In this document: one piece after another, positions 45,559 to 54,639 of the stretch
Position numbering within the stretch: the first letter of the stretch is position 1
How the letters are laid out: each line of letters starts with the position of its first letter
DNA from: Shimia sp. SK013
GTDB taxonomy: Bacteria; Pseudomonadota; Alphaproteobacteria; Rhodobacterales; Rhodobacteraceae
DNA: 64,000 nucleotides
Assembly: GCF_001292625.1 (NCBI RefSeq)
Contig: NZ_LAJH01000011.1
Location: 186,001-250,000, forward strand
Direction of reading: 5' to 3'
The notes under the pieces: model-generated
Database searches by the model: none
Told to the model about the DNA's origin: nothing
What the model saw: only the letters and a program-made list of their open reading frames with translations
Translations under genes and position numbers: made by a program

Positions 45559-46851
45559 TCAGCTGTGCGCGGCGTTCAGCGCCCGATCCAGATCCGCAAT
45601 CAGATCTTCGCTGTTCTCGATTCCGATGGAAATCCGCACCACGTTTGGTCCCGCTCCGGCCGCTTCCTGCTGTTCTGGCGTCAGCTGACGGTGGGTGGTG
45701 GAGGCCGAGTGGATCACGAGGCTCCGCGCATCGCCAAGGTTGGCGACGTGGCTGAAAATCTCAAGGCTGTCGACGAATTTGATGCACGCGTCATAGCCGC
45801 CCTTAAGCGCAATGGTGAACAGGCCACCCGCGCCTTTGGGGCACACTTTGGCGACCCGCGCTTTATAGGGTGAGCTGTCCAGACCAGCGTAGGTCACGTA
45901 GTCCACATGTGCGTGCGACTCCAACCATTTTGTAATGGTTTCAGCGTTTTGCACATGACGCTCCATGCGCAGCGACAGAGTTTCGGTGCCCATCAACGTG
46001 TAATGCGCCGCTTGCGGGTTCATGGTCATACCAAGATCGCGCAGGCCAATGGCAATGCCGTGGAAGGTGAACGCCAACGGGCCAAACGTCTCGTGGAACT
46101 TCAGGCCGTGATACGCGGGCTCAGGCTGTGACAGCGATGGGAACTTGTCCGACGCAGACCAGTCAAATTTGCCGGAATCCACAACACAGCCACCGGTGAC
46201 AGTGCCGTTGCCGGTCAGGTATTTGGTGGTGGAATGCACAACCAGCGTGGCGCCGAGGCTGATGGGGTTGCACAAATACGGCGTGGCAGACGTGTTGTCG
46301 ACAATCAGTGGCACACCCGCGGTTTCGGCAATCGCCGCAATTGCAGGAATGTCGGTGATATAACCGCCTGGGTTGGCCACAGATTCACAAAACACCGCGC
46401 GGGTGTTTTCGTCGATAGCAGCGGCGACAGCGGCTTCATCGTCAAAGTCCACAAAAGTCGCCGACCAGCCGAAGCGTTTGATGGTCTGGCTGAACTGCGT
46501 GATCGTGCCTCCATAAAGACGGGTGGAAGCCACCACGTTGCAGCCCGGCTGCATGAGTGGGAACAATGCCATCAACTGCGCCGCGTGACCGGATGAACAG
46601 CAAACCGCGCCAACGCCGCCTTCGAGTGTCGCAATGCGTTCTTGCAGAACGGCAACGGTGGGGTTGGTCAGGCGCGAATAGATGTAGCCAACTTCTTGCA
46701 GGTTAAACAGCGCCGCCGCGTGTTCGGCATCGCGAAACACATAAGCGGTTGTTTGATAGATCGGCGTTTGCCGCGCACCGGTCGCCGGATCAGGGCGTGC
46801 ACCGGCGTGAATTTGCAGCGTGTCAAAACCGTAGGTTGGGCCGTCGGTCAT
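45559..46851 (-). CDS. metY: O-acetylhomoserine sulfhydrylase / aminocarboxypropyltransferase
   Basis: A 430-residue PLP enzyme of the Cys/Met metabolism family that makes homocysteine from O-acetylhomoserine and sulfide. The start reads TLQIHAGARPDPATGARQTP and QTTAYVFRDAEHAAALFNL, typical of MetY rather than MetB/MetC. The cofactor Lys is in VHSTTKYLTGNGTVTGG, and the PLP-phosphate Tyr in GYIYSRLTNPTV. GGAGG is 7 bases before the ATG at 46851; the longer frame to 46911 is not supported. I found no SAM-II riboswitch consensus upstream. Confidence 0.94.
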   Translation of the reverse strand: MTDGPTYGFDTLQIHAGARPDPATGARQTPIYQTTAYVFRDAEHAAALFNLQEVGYIYSRLTNPTVAVLQERIATLEGGVGAVCCSSGHAAQLMALFPLMQPGCNVVASTRLYGGTITQFSQTIKRFGWSATFVDFDDEAAVAAAIDENTRAVFCESVANPGGYITDIPAIAAIAETAGVPLIVDNTSATPYLCNPISLGATLVVHSTTKYLTGNGTVTGGCVVDSGKFDWSASDKFPSLSQPEPAYHGLKFHETFGPLAFTFHGIAIGLRDLGMTMNPQAAHYTLMGTETLSLRMERHVQNAETITKWLESHAHVDYVTYAGLDSSPYKARVAKVCPKGAGGLFTIALKGGYDACIKFVDSLEIFSHVANLGDARSLVIHSASTTHRQLTPEQQEAAGAGPNVVRISIGIENSEDLIADLDRALNAAHS

Positions 46852-47005
46852 TGGAAATCCTCCCATAAAATGTTGGGGACAAGTGTTAGGCGGTGAGCGC
46901 GCATGGCGCAACGCCGCTTGTGCAACTTGGGGCAGGTTTCCTGATTTTCGCGGGTTGCAAAGAACCCTGTGTCGGTTCCGAGCCCATGCCGGGGAACGAG
47001 CGGCC

Positions 47006-48010
47006 TTAGCGCAACCAATACCCGTTGCGCCGCAACGTGTTGCGGATCACCTGTTCGCGGCGCGGCAAGTGGTCTCGATCAAACAGCGCGCGTGCTTTGT
47101 GCCCGCGCCCCTGATAAATCATGCGCTTGAAAGGGTCGTATTGCTTGAGCACCTTTTTGACCTTGTTGGGCGCCGCAACCTCTTGGAGCGTTTCTACCGC
47201 CAGATCGCTTTCGCGCGCATACATCAGCGGGATCAAGCGGTAATGCGTGCTGACCGTACCATCAAGAAACCCGTCTGGCAGCGCATCACGCCCGCCGCCA
47301 AGCTCGTGGATCACCAGCGGCAGCACCACCTGATCAAGCCACGGATCCAGGGATTGGCAGGCCAGCTCCTCGGGCGGGTCGGTGCGGATCTGCAACGCGT
47401 ATTTTTCAAACCGCGCGCCAAATTCATGCGGGCAGCGGTAATAGAAAAAACCTGCGTTGAAATAGAGATAGCGCCGCCAGTATTCATCCGGTTGGCTCAG
47501 ATCCAAGGTGCTCTCGAATTCGATGTCGAACTTGTCGTACAGAGATTTCCAGATGGCAGTGTATTGCGGTCCATACAGCGGCGGCTCGGGCCATGTGCCT
47601 TCGACTTTGAGCGAGGCCGAGGGACGGTCAAAATCAAACGGCACCTTGCTGATGTCACCAGTGATCAACGTGTCGGTGTCAAAAAACACAAACGGCTCAC
47701 CGGCGGGCAATTCACGCAAAAGTTCAATTTTGTTGCCATTGGGATAGCTTTCCCCAAAGTGGCGGCTTTCAAATGGCAGGATTTCCGCATCCATCTGATT
47801 GAGCAGGGCCACAACATCGGGATTGGACATGCGCGGGTCTTTGGTCCAGCGCGGGCCGGGCTGGGGTTCAGCCACAAAAACACGCCCTGAAAACGCCGGA
47901 GATTTGGCCCGCAGCGAGGCGACAAACAGCACCGCCTCATATTGCAGACGGCCGTTTTGACCAACCACAACGATGTTAAAGGACGCGTTTTTTTGCGCTT
48001 TGCTTGCCAT
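47006..48010 (-). CDS. GT8-like glycosyltransferase, putative
   Basis: 334 residues. The N-terminus has a nucleotide-sugar transferase feel (FNIVVVGQNGRLQYEAVLFV) and a DxD-type metal motif in PFVFFDTDTLITGD at about 108-120, then RYLYFNAGFFYYRCP, as in GT8/GT-A enzymes. The C-terminus is basic (HLPRREQVIRNTLRRNGYWL). There is no signal peptide or membrane span. Acceptor and donor are unknown; no polysaccharide cluster is near. It lies 154 bases upstream of metY on the same strand. Confidence 0.6.
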   Translation of the reverse strand: MASKAQKNASFNIVVVGQNGRLQYEAVLFVASLRAKSPAFSGRVFVAEPQPGPRWTKDPRMSNPDVVALLNQMDAEILPFESRHFGESYPNGNKIELLRELPAGEPFVFFDTDTLITGDISKVPFDFDRPSASLKVEGTWPEPPLYGPQYTAIWKSLYDKFDIEFESTLDLSQPDEYWRRYLYFNAGFFYYRCPHEFGARFEKYALQIRTDPPEELACQSLDPWLDQVVLPLVIHELGGGRDALPDGFLDGTVSTHYRLIPLMYARESDLAVETLQEVAAPNKVKKVLKQYDPFKRMIYQGRGHKARALFDRDHLPRREQVIRNTLRRNGYWLR

Positions 48011-48110
48011 TTTGCCTGATGCCCTGCACGATCTTTGTAAGGACTATAGGCCGCGAACGCGCCGCGCAAAAGGCGGCAAAAGCTGAATTTTTTGAATCGG
48101 AGGGATTGAT

Positions 48111-48557
48111 ATGAAGATCACGACGACAATTGCCTGCATCGTCGGGCTGGCCGCAAACGCCGCTTGGGCGGACGATCATCGGGTGGCGGAGGATCAAACG
48201 CCAACAGGCAAATTCCTCACCGCCACCGAGGTGCGCCCGATCCTTGAGGCCACCAAAGGAAGCTGGATCGGGGTGCGGGAATTCAACGGACAGGATCTGG
48301 TCTATTTCACCCATCTGATGAGTTGGCGCTGTGGGCTTTACGAGGTGCACTACTCCATCAACGGCGGCGATCTGGAAGCGTTTGCCATTCCCGAATGCCC
48401 CCCCGATATTGCTAATGCCATGGCCATTCCCGAAGATGCACAGGTCTATATCAGCCGTGAACTTGGGTCCGTGCAAACCGTTGAGGTGAGCATCCTCTAC
48501 GATGATCTTGGAACGGATGTTGTTTCATTTGATCGCGCGGCGGTTCTGTTGCCCTAG
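48111..48557 (+). CDS. Secreted protein of unknown function
   Basis: 148 residues with a signal peptide (cleavage after AWA, about residue 20). The mature part has only two cysteines (SWRCGLYEV and IPECPPDIA), which could form a disulfide. The stretch TEVRPILEATKGSWIGVREF and the repeated aromatic pattern suggest a small beta fold. No family is recognised. A GGAGG lies 8 bases before the ATG. Its last 4 bases overlap the convergent TetR gene. Confidence 0.7.
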   Translation: MKITTTIACIVGLAANAAWADDHRVAEDQTPTGKFLTATEVRPILEATKGSWIGVREFNGQDLVYFTHLMSWRCGLYEVHYSINGGDLEAFAIPECPPDIANAMAIPEDAQVYISRELGSVQTVEVSILYDDLGTDVVSFDRAAVLLP

Positions 48558-49228
48558 ACACCGCCGTCAGCGCTCAGGCTGGCGTCCAAACCTGCGGCGC
48601 AAAACCGGACGAGTTCTTCAAACCGCTCTGCCAGCGAAGACCGCGTATCGCCAAGCGCTTGCATCCGCCATTCCGTGGTCAGCAGTGCAAGCAGGGCAGA
48701 CACCGAATAGACAAACCCCGCCGCTGCCGCACGTTGTGAGGCCGCGGGGTAAAGTCGCACCAACTCATCGACAAACACTTGCGCTGTCGGGTCAAAACAG
48801 ATTTTGGCCAGATCTTCCCACCGCGGATCAGCCGACACCATCGCCACGAGACGCGCGTAGGCAAACCAACCCGCACCGCCGGTTTCCGCCTTTTCGAGAT
48901 AGGGCGCAAAAAAGCACTCGACTATGGCATGCACGGTCAAAGGCCCGCGAAAGCGGCGCATCTCAAGCGCATCGATGCGGGCTTGGGACAGATCATTCGC
49001 GCGTCGCGCAACAACCCGCCAAAACAGCTCTTCCTTGGACCCGCCATGATGGGTGACCAAGGCCACCTGCACACCGGCCTCCTGAGCGATCTCGCGCATC
49101 GAGGCCGCATCGAATCCATGACGCGAAAACACCAGCTCTGCGGCGTCCAAAACCTTGGAACGAGTCGCCAAAGCGCGTTGGGAAGGCGCCCTTTTCCGTT
49201 GTTTTTCTTGTAAAAAATCCTGCTGCAT
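48554..49228 (-). CDS. TetR-family transcriptional regulator
   Basis: 224 residues. An N-terminal TetR helix-turn-helix (about 20-66, VLDAAELVFSRHGFDAASMR, EIAQEAGVQVALVTHHGGSK) is followed by a variable helical ligand domain. A basic leader (QEKQRKRAPSQRALATR) precedes the HTH. It is divergent from the FMO operon, with 63 bases between the starts, and so is probably its repressor. A simple operator palindrome is not obvious in those 63 bases. Confidence 0.9.
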   Translation of the reverse strand: MQQDFLQEKQRKRAPSQRALATRSKVLDAAELVFSRHGFDAASMREIAQEAGVQVALVTHHGGSKEELFWRVVARRANDLSQARIDALEMRRFRGPLTVHAIVECFFAPYLEKAETGGAGWFAYARLVAMVSADPRWEDLAKICFDPTAQVFVDELVRLYPAASQRAAAAGFVYSVSALLALLTTEWRMQALGDTRSSLAERFEELVRFCAAGLDASLSADGGV

Positions 49229-49291
49229 CGAATTATCTTGCCTTATTTTGTACGTTTGTTCAATTTAAAAATGGGAAGAGGAGAGCAAGAC

Positions 49292-50611
49292 GTGAAGTCA
49301 CAAACGGAAAAATACGCCCTAATCGGGGCCGGACCGATGGGGTTGGCCACGGCCAAAGTGTTGGCCGAACAAGGGATCGCCTTTCAGGGATTTGAGCTAC
49401 ATTCGGACGTCGGCGGGCTTTGGGACATCGAGGCGCCGAAGTCGACAATGTATGAGAGCGCGCATTTGATCTCGTCCAAGACGATGACCGAATTTGCCGA
49501 TTTCCCGATGGACGAAGACGTCGCCGAATACCCGTCCCATCGCGAAATGGCCCGCTATTTCCGCGACTTCGCTGACCACTTTGATCTGCGTAGCCATTAT
49601 CGGTTTGGTGCTGAAGTCACCGAAATCACGCCAGTGGGCGCGGATGGCGAGGGCTGGCGTGTGGCTTGGCGTGACACTGATGGCGCTCATGAGGAAACGT
49701 TCGCCGGTGTGATGATCGCTAACGGCACCCTATCAGAACCCAATATGCCGGACTTTCCCGGTCAGTTTGACGGCGAGCTGATCCACGCCAGCCAATACCG
49801 CCACCCCGAGCAGTTTGCCGGAAAACGGGTGCTCGTGGTGGGGGCGGGCAACTCGGGCTGTGACATCGCGGTGGATGCGGTGCACCACGGCCAAAGCTGC
49901 GATCTGTCGATGCGCCGTGGTTACTACTTTGTGCCAAAATACGTCTTTGGCAAACCGGCGGACACCATGGGCGGCGCGATCAAGCTGCCAATGTGGCTCA
50001 AGCGGCCGATCGACAGTTTGATCCTGCGCTGGTTCGTTGGCGATCCGCAAAAATATGGCTTCCCCAAGCCTGACTATAAACTCTACGAAAGCCATCCGGT
50101 GGTGAACTCGCTGGTTCTGTACCACGCGGGCCATGGCGATTTGACTATCCAGAGCGATATCAAGGACATCCAAGGCAAAACCGTGACCTTCACCGATGGC
50201 CGCAGCGCGGATTATGACATGATCCTCGCCGCCACCGGCTACAAGCTGCACTACCCGTTCATCGCGCCTGAGTTGCTCAACTGGCAAGGCAGCGCGCCGC
50301 ATCTATATCTGAACGCAATGCACCCGACGCGCGACGATATCTTTGTGCTTGGCATGATCGAGGCGACGGGGCTGGGTTGGCAAGGCCGCCACGAGCAGGC
50401 CGAGATGGTGGTGCGCTACGTCAAAGGGCTGCGCGCCAACACCGCGTCAGCCCGCACGCTTAAAGCGGAGAAGGCCAAAGGCTTTGAACGCGCCACCGGC
50501 GGGATGCAGTATCTCGATCTGGCCCGCATGGCTTATTACGTCGACAAAGCAACCTATCGTGGTGCGGTCACAGGTTGGATCAAGAAACTTGCCGGGGAGG
50601 GAACACCATGA
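49292..50611 (+). CDS. Flavin-containing monooxygenase
   Basis: A 439-residue FAD/NADPH monooxygenase. It has the FAD site GAGPMGLATA near the N-terminus, the exact FMO fingerprint F-x-G-x3-H-x3-Y in FDGELIHASQY, and the NADPH site VVGAGNSGCDIAVD. A later ATG-like motif reads ILAATGYKLHYPF. Such enzymes oxygenate soft N/S atoms or do Baeyer-Villiger chemistry on ketones. The GTG at 49292 has AGGAG 9 bases upstream; an ATG at 49271 lacks one. It is the first gene of a four-gene operon, with the stop overlapping the next ATG by 4 bases. Confidence 0.87.
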   Translation: MKSQTEKYALIGAGPMGLATAKVLAEQGIAFQGFELHSDVGGLWDIEAPKSTMYESAHLISSKTMTEFADFPMDEDVAEYPSHREMARYFRDFADHFDLRSHYRFGAEVTEITPVGADGEGWRVAWRDTDGAHEETFAGVMIANGTLSEPNMPDFPGQFDGELIHASQYRHPEQFAGKRVLVVGAGNSGCDIAVDAVHHGQSCDLSMRRGYYFVPKYVFGKPADTMGGAIKLPMWLKRPIDSLILRWFVGDPQKYGFPKPDYKLYESHPVVNSLVLYHAGHGDLTIQSDIKDIQGKTVTFTDGRSADYDMILAATGYKLHYPFIAPELLNWQGSAPHLYLNAMHPTRDDIFVLGMIEATGLGWQGRHEQAEMVVRYVKGLRANTASARTLKAEKAKGFERATGGMQYLDLARMAYYVDKATYRGAVTGWIKKLAGEGTP

Positions 50612-51525
50612 ATACGACAGCTTATGCTGGTCTGGACGAAGTTGTGCTGAACTTCAGCGCCGGGTCGTTAACACTGCTGAACGGCATTCTGGCCGTGGTG
50701 ATGTTTTCCATCGCAATTGACCTGACGCCCGCCGATTTCAAACGCCTCGCCAAAGCGCCCAAGCCGGTGATCACGGGGCTGTTTTCGCAGTTCATTGTGC
50801 TGCCGGTGCTGACGTTTTTGCTGGTGATTTTGGTGCAGCCGCGCCCGTCTATCGCGCTTGGCCTGATCCTTGTGGCGGCCTGTCCGGGTGGCAATATCTC
50901 AAACTTCATCACCCACCGCGCCGGCGGCAACGCCGCCTTGTCCGTCAGCATGACGGCCTTCGCCACAGTCGGCGCGATCCTTTTGACGCCTCTCAATATT
51001 GCGTTTTACGGCAACCTATATGCGCCCACCCGCGAAATCTTGATGGCCACCCAGATCGATCCCGTCTCGGTGGCCATCACCGTAGGCTTTATGCTGGTGC
51101 TGCCTTTGATCCTTGGCATCACTCTCAACGTGCTGCGCCCCGAATTCACCACCCGTCTGCGCAAACCGCTGCAATATCTGTCGATGGCGATCTTTGTGGC
51201 CTTCATCGTCGCGGCCCTTGCCTCCAATTGGGACTACTTTAAAGCCTTCGCAGGCGCCGTAGCGGCCCTTGTGGTCATTCACAACGCGCTGGCGCTGGGC
51301 GGCGGTTTTGTCACTGCAACTCTGGCCAAACTCAGCCCGTTTGACCGCCGCGCCATCACCATCGAAACCGGCATTCAGAACTCGGGCCTGGGCCTGATCC
51401 TGATCTTTGGCTTCTTTGGCGGGTTGGGCGGCATGGCCGTGGTCGCGGCTTTCTGGGGCATCTGGCACGCGATTTCCGGCATTGCATTGGCCGCAGTCAT
51501 GAACCGGACGGAGGCCCAACGATGA
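50608..51525 (+). CDS. Bile acid:sodium symporter (BASS) family transporter
   Basis: A 305-residue inner-membrane transporter with about 9 spans. The family signature ACPGGNISNFITHRAGGN is at about 93-110, with IETGIQNSGLGLILIF in the second half, matching the sodium-binding motifs of ASBT-like proteins. BASS members import bile acids, steroids, pantoate or other organic acids. It sits between the monooxygenase and two dehydrogenases, overlapping each neighbour by 4 bases, which suggests it imports or exports the pathway's substrate. GGGGAGG precedes the ATG. Confidence 0.88.
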   Translation: MNTTAYAGLDEVVLNFSAGSLTLLNGILAVVMFSIAIDLTPADFKRLAKAPKPVITGLFSQFIVLPVLTFLLVILVQPRPSIALGLILVAACPGGNISNFITHRAGGNAALSVSMTAFATVGAILLTPLNIAFYGNLYAPTREILMATQIDPVSVAITVGFMLVLPLILGITLNVLRPEFTTRLRKPLQYLSMAIFVAFIVAALASNWDYFKAFAGAVAALVVIHNALALGGGFVTATLAKLSPFDRRAITIETGIQNSGLGLILIFGFFGGLGGMAVVAAFWGIWHAISGIALAAVMNRTEAQR

Positions 51526-52460
51526 GCCTTATTCTGATCACTGGCGCCGCCGGTCTGGTCGGGCGGGCCCTGTTGGATGTTCTGGCCGACACCGACCACT
51601 CGGTTGTGGCCACCGATCTTGCTGCGCCGCCGGACTTGCCGGTCAATGCCCGATTTGAGCGGATGGATGTGACCACAGATGATCCGGCCCGCGTTATCAA
51701 AGATGTCGCGCCGGACGTGATTGTGCACCTCGCTTCCATCGTGACCCCGCCCAAAGGCAGCAGCCGCGATTTTGCCTATGCGGTGGATGTCACCGGCACC
51801 CGCAAAGTCATCGACGCAGCACTTGCGGCAGGCACGCGAAGGCTTGTGGTTACAAGCTCGGGCGCGGCCTATGGCTATCATGCTGACAATCCGGTCCCGC
51901 TTACTGAGGGCGATCCGGTGCGAGGTAACTCAGAATTCGCCTACGCCCATCACAAACGCCTCGTCGAAGACATGCTCGCCGAGACCCGCGACACCAACCC
52001 TGAACTGGAACAGGTGGTTCTGCGGGTTGGCACCGTATTGGGGCAGGGGACCGACAACCAGATCACAGCGTTGTTTCACAAACCCCGCTTGCTGGCGATT
52101 GCCGGATGCGACAGCCCGTTTGTGTTCATCTGGACCAACGACCTCGCCCGCATTCTTGCGCGCGCTGCCACCGACGGGCCTGCGGGCATCTTCAATGTGG
52201 CGGGCGACGGGGCCATGGCGATCGATGACCTCGCAAGCGCGCTTGGCAAACCTGTGCTGCGCCTTCCGGCTTGGGCGTTGCAGGCCGCGCTGGGCATCGC
52301 GCGTCCGCTTGGTCTCAGCCGTTATGGACCGGAACAGGTGCGGTTTTTGCAATACCGGCCGGTTTTGGACAACGCCGCGCTTAGAAAGCTTTTTGGCTAC
52401 ACGCCGCAAAAAACCAGCCGCGAAGTATTTGACTATTGGAAAGAGAGCGTGGGCTTATGA
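51522..52460 (+). CDS. NAD-dependent epimerase/dehydratase-type extended SDR
   Basis: A 312-residue extended SDR. NAD(P) site TGAAGLVG at residues 7-14, the Ser region VVTSSGAAYGYH and the catalytic Tyr-x3-Lys in YAHHKRLVED. A C-terminal substrate domain is present (NVAGDGAMAIDDLASALGKP). Its genomic place suggests oxidation or reduction of a hydroxyl/keto group, as in 3-beta-HSD-like SDRs, rather than sugar epimerisation (inference). It overlaps both neighbours by 4 bases. Confidence 0.85.
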   Translation: MSLILITGAAGLVGRALLDVLADTDHSVVATDLAAPPDLPVNARFERMDVTTDDPARVIKDVAPDVIVHLASIVTPPKGSSRDFAYAVDVTGTRKVIDAALAAGTRRLVVTSSGAAYGYHADNPVPLTEGDPVRGNSEFAYAHHKRLVEDMLAETRDTNPELEQVVLRVGTVLGQGTDNQITALFHKPRLLAIAGCDSPFVFIWTNDLARILARAATDGPAGIFNVAGDGAMAIDDLASALGKPVLRLPAWALQAALGIARPLGLSRYGPEQVRFLQYRPVLDNAALRKLFGYTPQKTSREVFDYWKESVGL

Positions 52461-53215
52461 AAACCGCTGTAATTTCCGGAGGCGCAGGCGGACTTGGCCA
52501 AGCGCTCAGCGCAGCTTTGCAGGCCGAAGGATGGCGCTGCGTTTTGCTGGATCTGGACACGTCGACATTGGTCGAAACCGCCACCCAGATGCCGATTTCA
52601 TGCGACTTGACGGACGCGGCGCAACTCTCTGATGCAGTTGATAAAACCCTTGCGTCCTCGGCCTCTATTGATCTTGTGATCTATAACGCGGGCATCACCC
52701 AAATTGGCGCTTTCTCTGACACGCCGGACGCCACACACCGCAAGGTGTTTGAGGTAAACTACTTTGCCGCCGTGGCCATGGCGCGCGCGTTCCTTGTGCC
52801 GCTGCGCAAGGCCAAAGGCACCCACATCGCGATCAGTTCGGTCGCCGGATTTGCGCCGCTGTATCAACGCGCGGCCTATGCCGCGTCCAAACACGCACTC
52901 GAAGGCTTCTTTGGCTCTTTGCGTTCTGAGGAATCCGCCTATGGGGTCACCACCCTGATCGCGGCGCCATCATTTGTGGCGACCAATATCGGCAATGATC
53001 AACGTCAGACCGACGGCATTGCACGGCCCGGGTCTGCGGCGGACGGAATTGATTACATGACGCCGCAAGACGCGGCCAAAATCATCCTGAACGGCCTCAA
53101 GCGCAGCACACCGATGATTGCTGTCGGTCGCGTTGCACGGCTGTCTTGGCTGATCAACCGCGCCAGCCCACGCCTGTTTCAACGCCTGATGGAGCGCAAC
53201 ATCAAAGGTGGCTGA
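52457..53215 (+). CDS. Classical short-chain dehydrogenase/reductase
   Basis: A 252-residue classical SDR with the cofactor motif SGGAGGLGQAL, the NAG motif in YNAGITQIG, catalytic Ser in ISSVAGFAPLY and Tyr-x3-Lys in YAASKHALEGF. The C-terminal region (RASPRLFQRLMERN) is like SDRs acting on lipids or retinoids. It is the last gene of the cassette; its ATG lies in the 4-base overlap with the previous stop. No terminator is obvious before the tRNA. Confidence 0.88.
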   Translation: MKTAVISGGAGGLGQALSAALQAEGWRCVLLDLDTSTLVETATQMPISCDLTDAAQLSDAVDKTLASSASIDLVIYNAGITQIGAFSDTPDATHRKVFEVNYFAAVAMARAFLVPLRKAKGTHIAISSVAGFAPLYQRAAYAASKHALEGFFGSLRSEESAYGVTTLIAAPSFVATNIGNDQRQTDGIARPGSAADGIDYMTPQDAAKIILNGLKRSTPMIAVGRVARLSWLINRASPRLFQRLMERNIKGG

Positions 53216-53320
53216 CATCTGTGCAGGTGGCGCCGCTTCGCGTTGAGCTTCAAGCGACTTTGAGTCGCCGCAAAACCACGCCTGGTGGCGTTACTTGGGT
53301 CTCTGGATTTGGGGAGAAAG

Positions 53321-53404
53321 TGGTGGGCGACCCTGGAATCGAACCAGGCGTGCGTCTCCGCGAGGGAGTTACAGTCCCCTGCCACACCTTGCGGCCTGTC
53401 GCCC
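53321..53404 (-). tRNA. tRNA-Tyr (GTA)
   Basis: An 84-base class II tRNA. The acceptor stem GGGCGAC/GTCGCCC pairs fully, the anticodon loop carries GTA (complement at 53370-53372), the long variable arm (GCG-GAGA-CGC) is as expected for bacterial tRNA-Tyr, and the T-loop TTCGATT sits on a CCTGG/CCAGG stem. Discriminator A and an encoded CCA complete the 3' end. It lies antisense to its neighbours, in the gap between the SDR and rlmB. Confidence 0.95.
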
Positions 53405-53540
53405 ACTTTCTTTGGTCTTGCGACCGTGGTGTGAGGGGCTGATTACTGTGATGCGCTCAGGGCGTCAACAAGAAAATACCTTGCACACGGCGGCTGAGCG
53501 GCGCATTGATGCTGCCTCAGCTTTTCAAGGGGTGCAGGCC

Positions 53541-54320
53541 GTGAAAAAACCTAAGTGGGTGGTCGAAAAAGAGCAGGCAAAACGCAAGACGGCGTCGGAA
53601 ACCGTTTGGCTTTTTGGCCTGCATGCGGTGCGCGACGCTTTGGCGAATCCTGCGCGCGAGAAACTGCGCCTGATCGTGACCCGAAATGCTGCCGACAAGC
53701 TGGCCGAGGCAATCGCAGAATCAGGTATGGAACCGGAAATGGCCGACCCGCGCAGGTTCACCGCGCCGCTTGATCCGCAGTCGGTGCATCAGGGCGCCGC
53801 GCTGGAGGTCAAGCCGCTGGAGTGGGGCCGTCTGGCAGATCGTGCAATTGCCGATGACGACCGCCCGCAACGCCTTCTGTTGCTGGATCGCGTGACCGAC
53901 CCGCACAACGTTGGCGCCATTTTGCGCTCCGCCGAAGTGTTCGGCGCGCTGGCCGTGATCGGCACCCGACACCATTCCGCGCCCGAGACCGGCGCGCTGG
54001 CCAAAACCGCCAGCGGCGCATTGGAGCGTCAACCGTACCTGCGCTTGCGCAACCTCGCGGACGCCATCACCGAATTGCAAAACATGGGCTATCTGGTTCT
54101 GGGGCTGGACGGTGACGCGGAGCAGACCATCGAAACCGCGCTGGAAGGCCGCAAAGATCAACCCATCGCGCTTGTGATGGGGGCTGAAGGGCCGGGCCTG
54201 CGGGAAAAAACCAAAGAAACCGTCGACCAGTTGGTGAGAATCGATTTCGCGGGGGCCTTTGGCTCACTCAACGTGTCCAACGCCTCTGCGGTGGCGCTTT
54301 ATGCGTCTTTGCCGCACTAA
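53541..54320 (+). CDS. rlmB: 23S rRNA 2'-O-methyltransferase RlmB (TrmH/SpoU family)
   Basis: A SAM-dependent SPOUT enzyme that methylates a ribose in the 23S rRNA (Gm2251 in E. coli). 259 residues. Substrate-binding N-terminal domain (ETVWLFGLHAVRDALANP) and the knotted catalytic domain with LLDRVTDPHNVGAILRSAEV, VMGAEGPGLREKT and FGSLNVSNASAVALYAS. The GTG at 53541 fits the family start (KKPKWVVEKEQ) and has AAGGGG upstream. The frame is open to 53295, but that part runs antisense through the tRNA and cannot be real. Confidence 0.9.
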   Translation: MKKPKWVVEKEQAKRKTASETVWLFGLHAVRDALANPAREKLRLIVTRNAADKLAEAIAESGMEPEMADPRRFTAPLDPQSVHQGAALEVKPLEWGRLADRAIADDDRPQRLLLLDRVTDPHNVGAILRSAEVFGALAVIGTRHHSAPETGALAKTASGALERQPYLRLRNLADAITELQNMGYLVLGLDGDAEQTIETALEGRKDQPIALVMGAEGPGLREKTKETVDQLVRIDFAGAFGSLNVSNASAVALYASLPH

Positions 54321-54639
54321 CCTGAAATCACACTGAGTGATGGCCGCCAGAGGCCCTGCGACCACACCAAAGCGGCTGCGGCCTGCCATCACGCCTTCTG
54401 TGCAAAGTGGCGGCATCTGTGCGTCCGGCCATCGGCAACATTCCCCGCTCTGAGCAGTTTTCTGCCCATGCCGTGACGGCTGTTCTGCTGAAGAAAAAAA
54501 ACAAATTCCGCGGCTTTCCTTTTCGTAGTGCGCTGAAAATCAACAAAAAAGTCTCCACGCCACAGACAGCGATGAAATTCACTTCCGTTAAAAACCACAT
54601 TGCTGCGGCGCTTCGTAATCACAGCTGCTTGATTGCCTC

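Noticed and set aside
46852-47005. Possible SAM-II riboswitch upstream of metY
   Set aside because: The conserved SAM-II pseudoknot sequence blocks could not be found; only generic GC hairpins are present.
48554-53404. Genomic island integrated at tRNA-Tyr
   Set aside because: The cassette lies beside the tRNA, but no integrase and no direct repeat of the tRNA 3' end was found in the window.
54328-54600. 90-codon minus-strand frame in the rlmB downstream gap
   Set aside because: Composition is irregular (poly-Phe stretch from an A-run), there is no ribosome-binding site, and no neighbour supports it.
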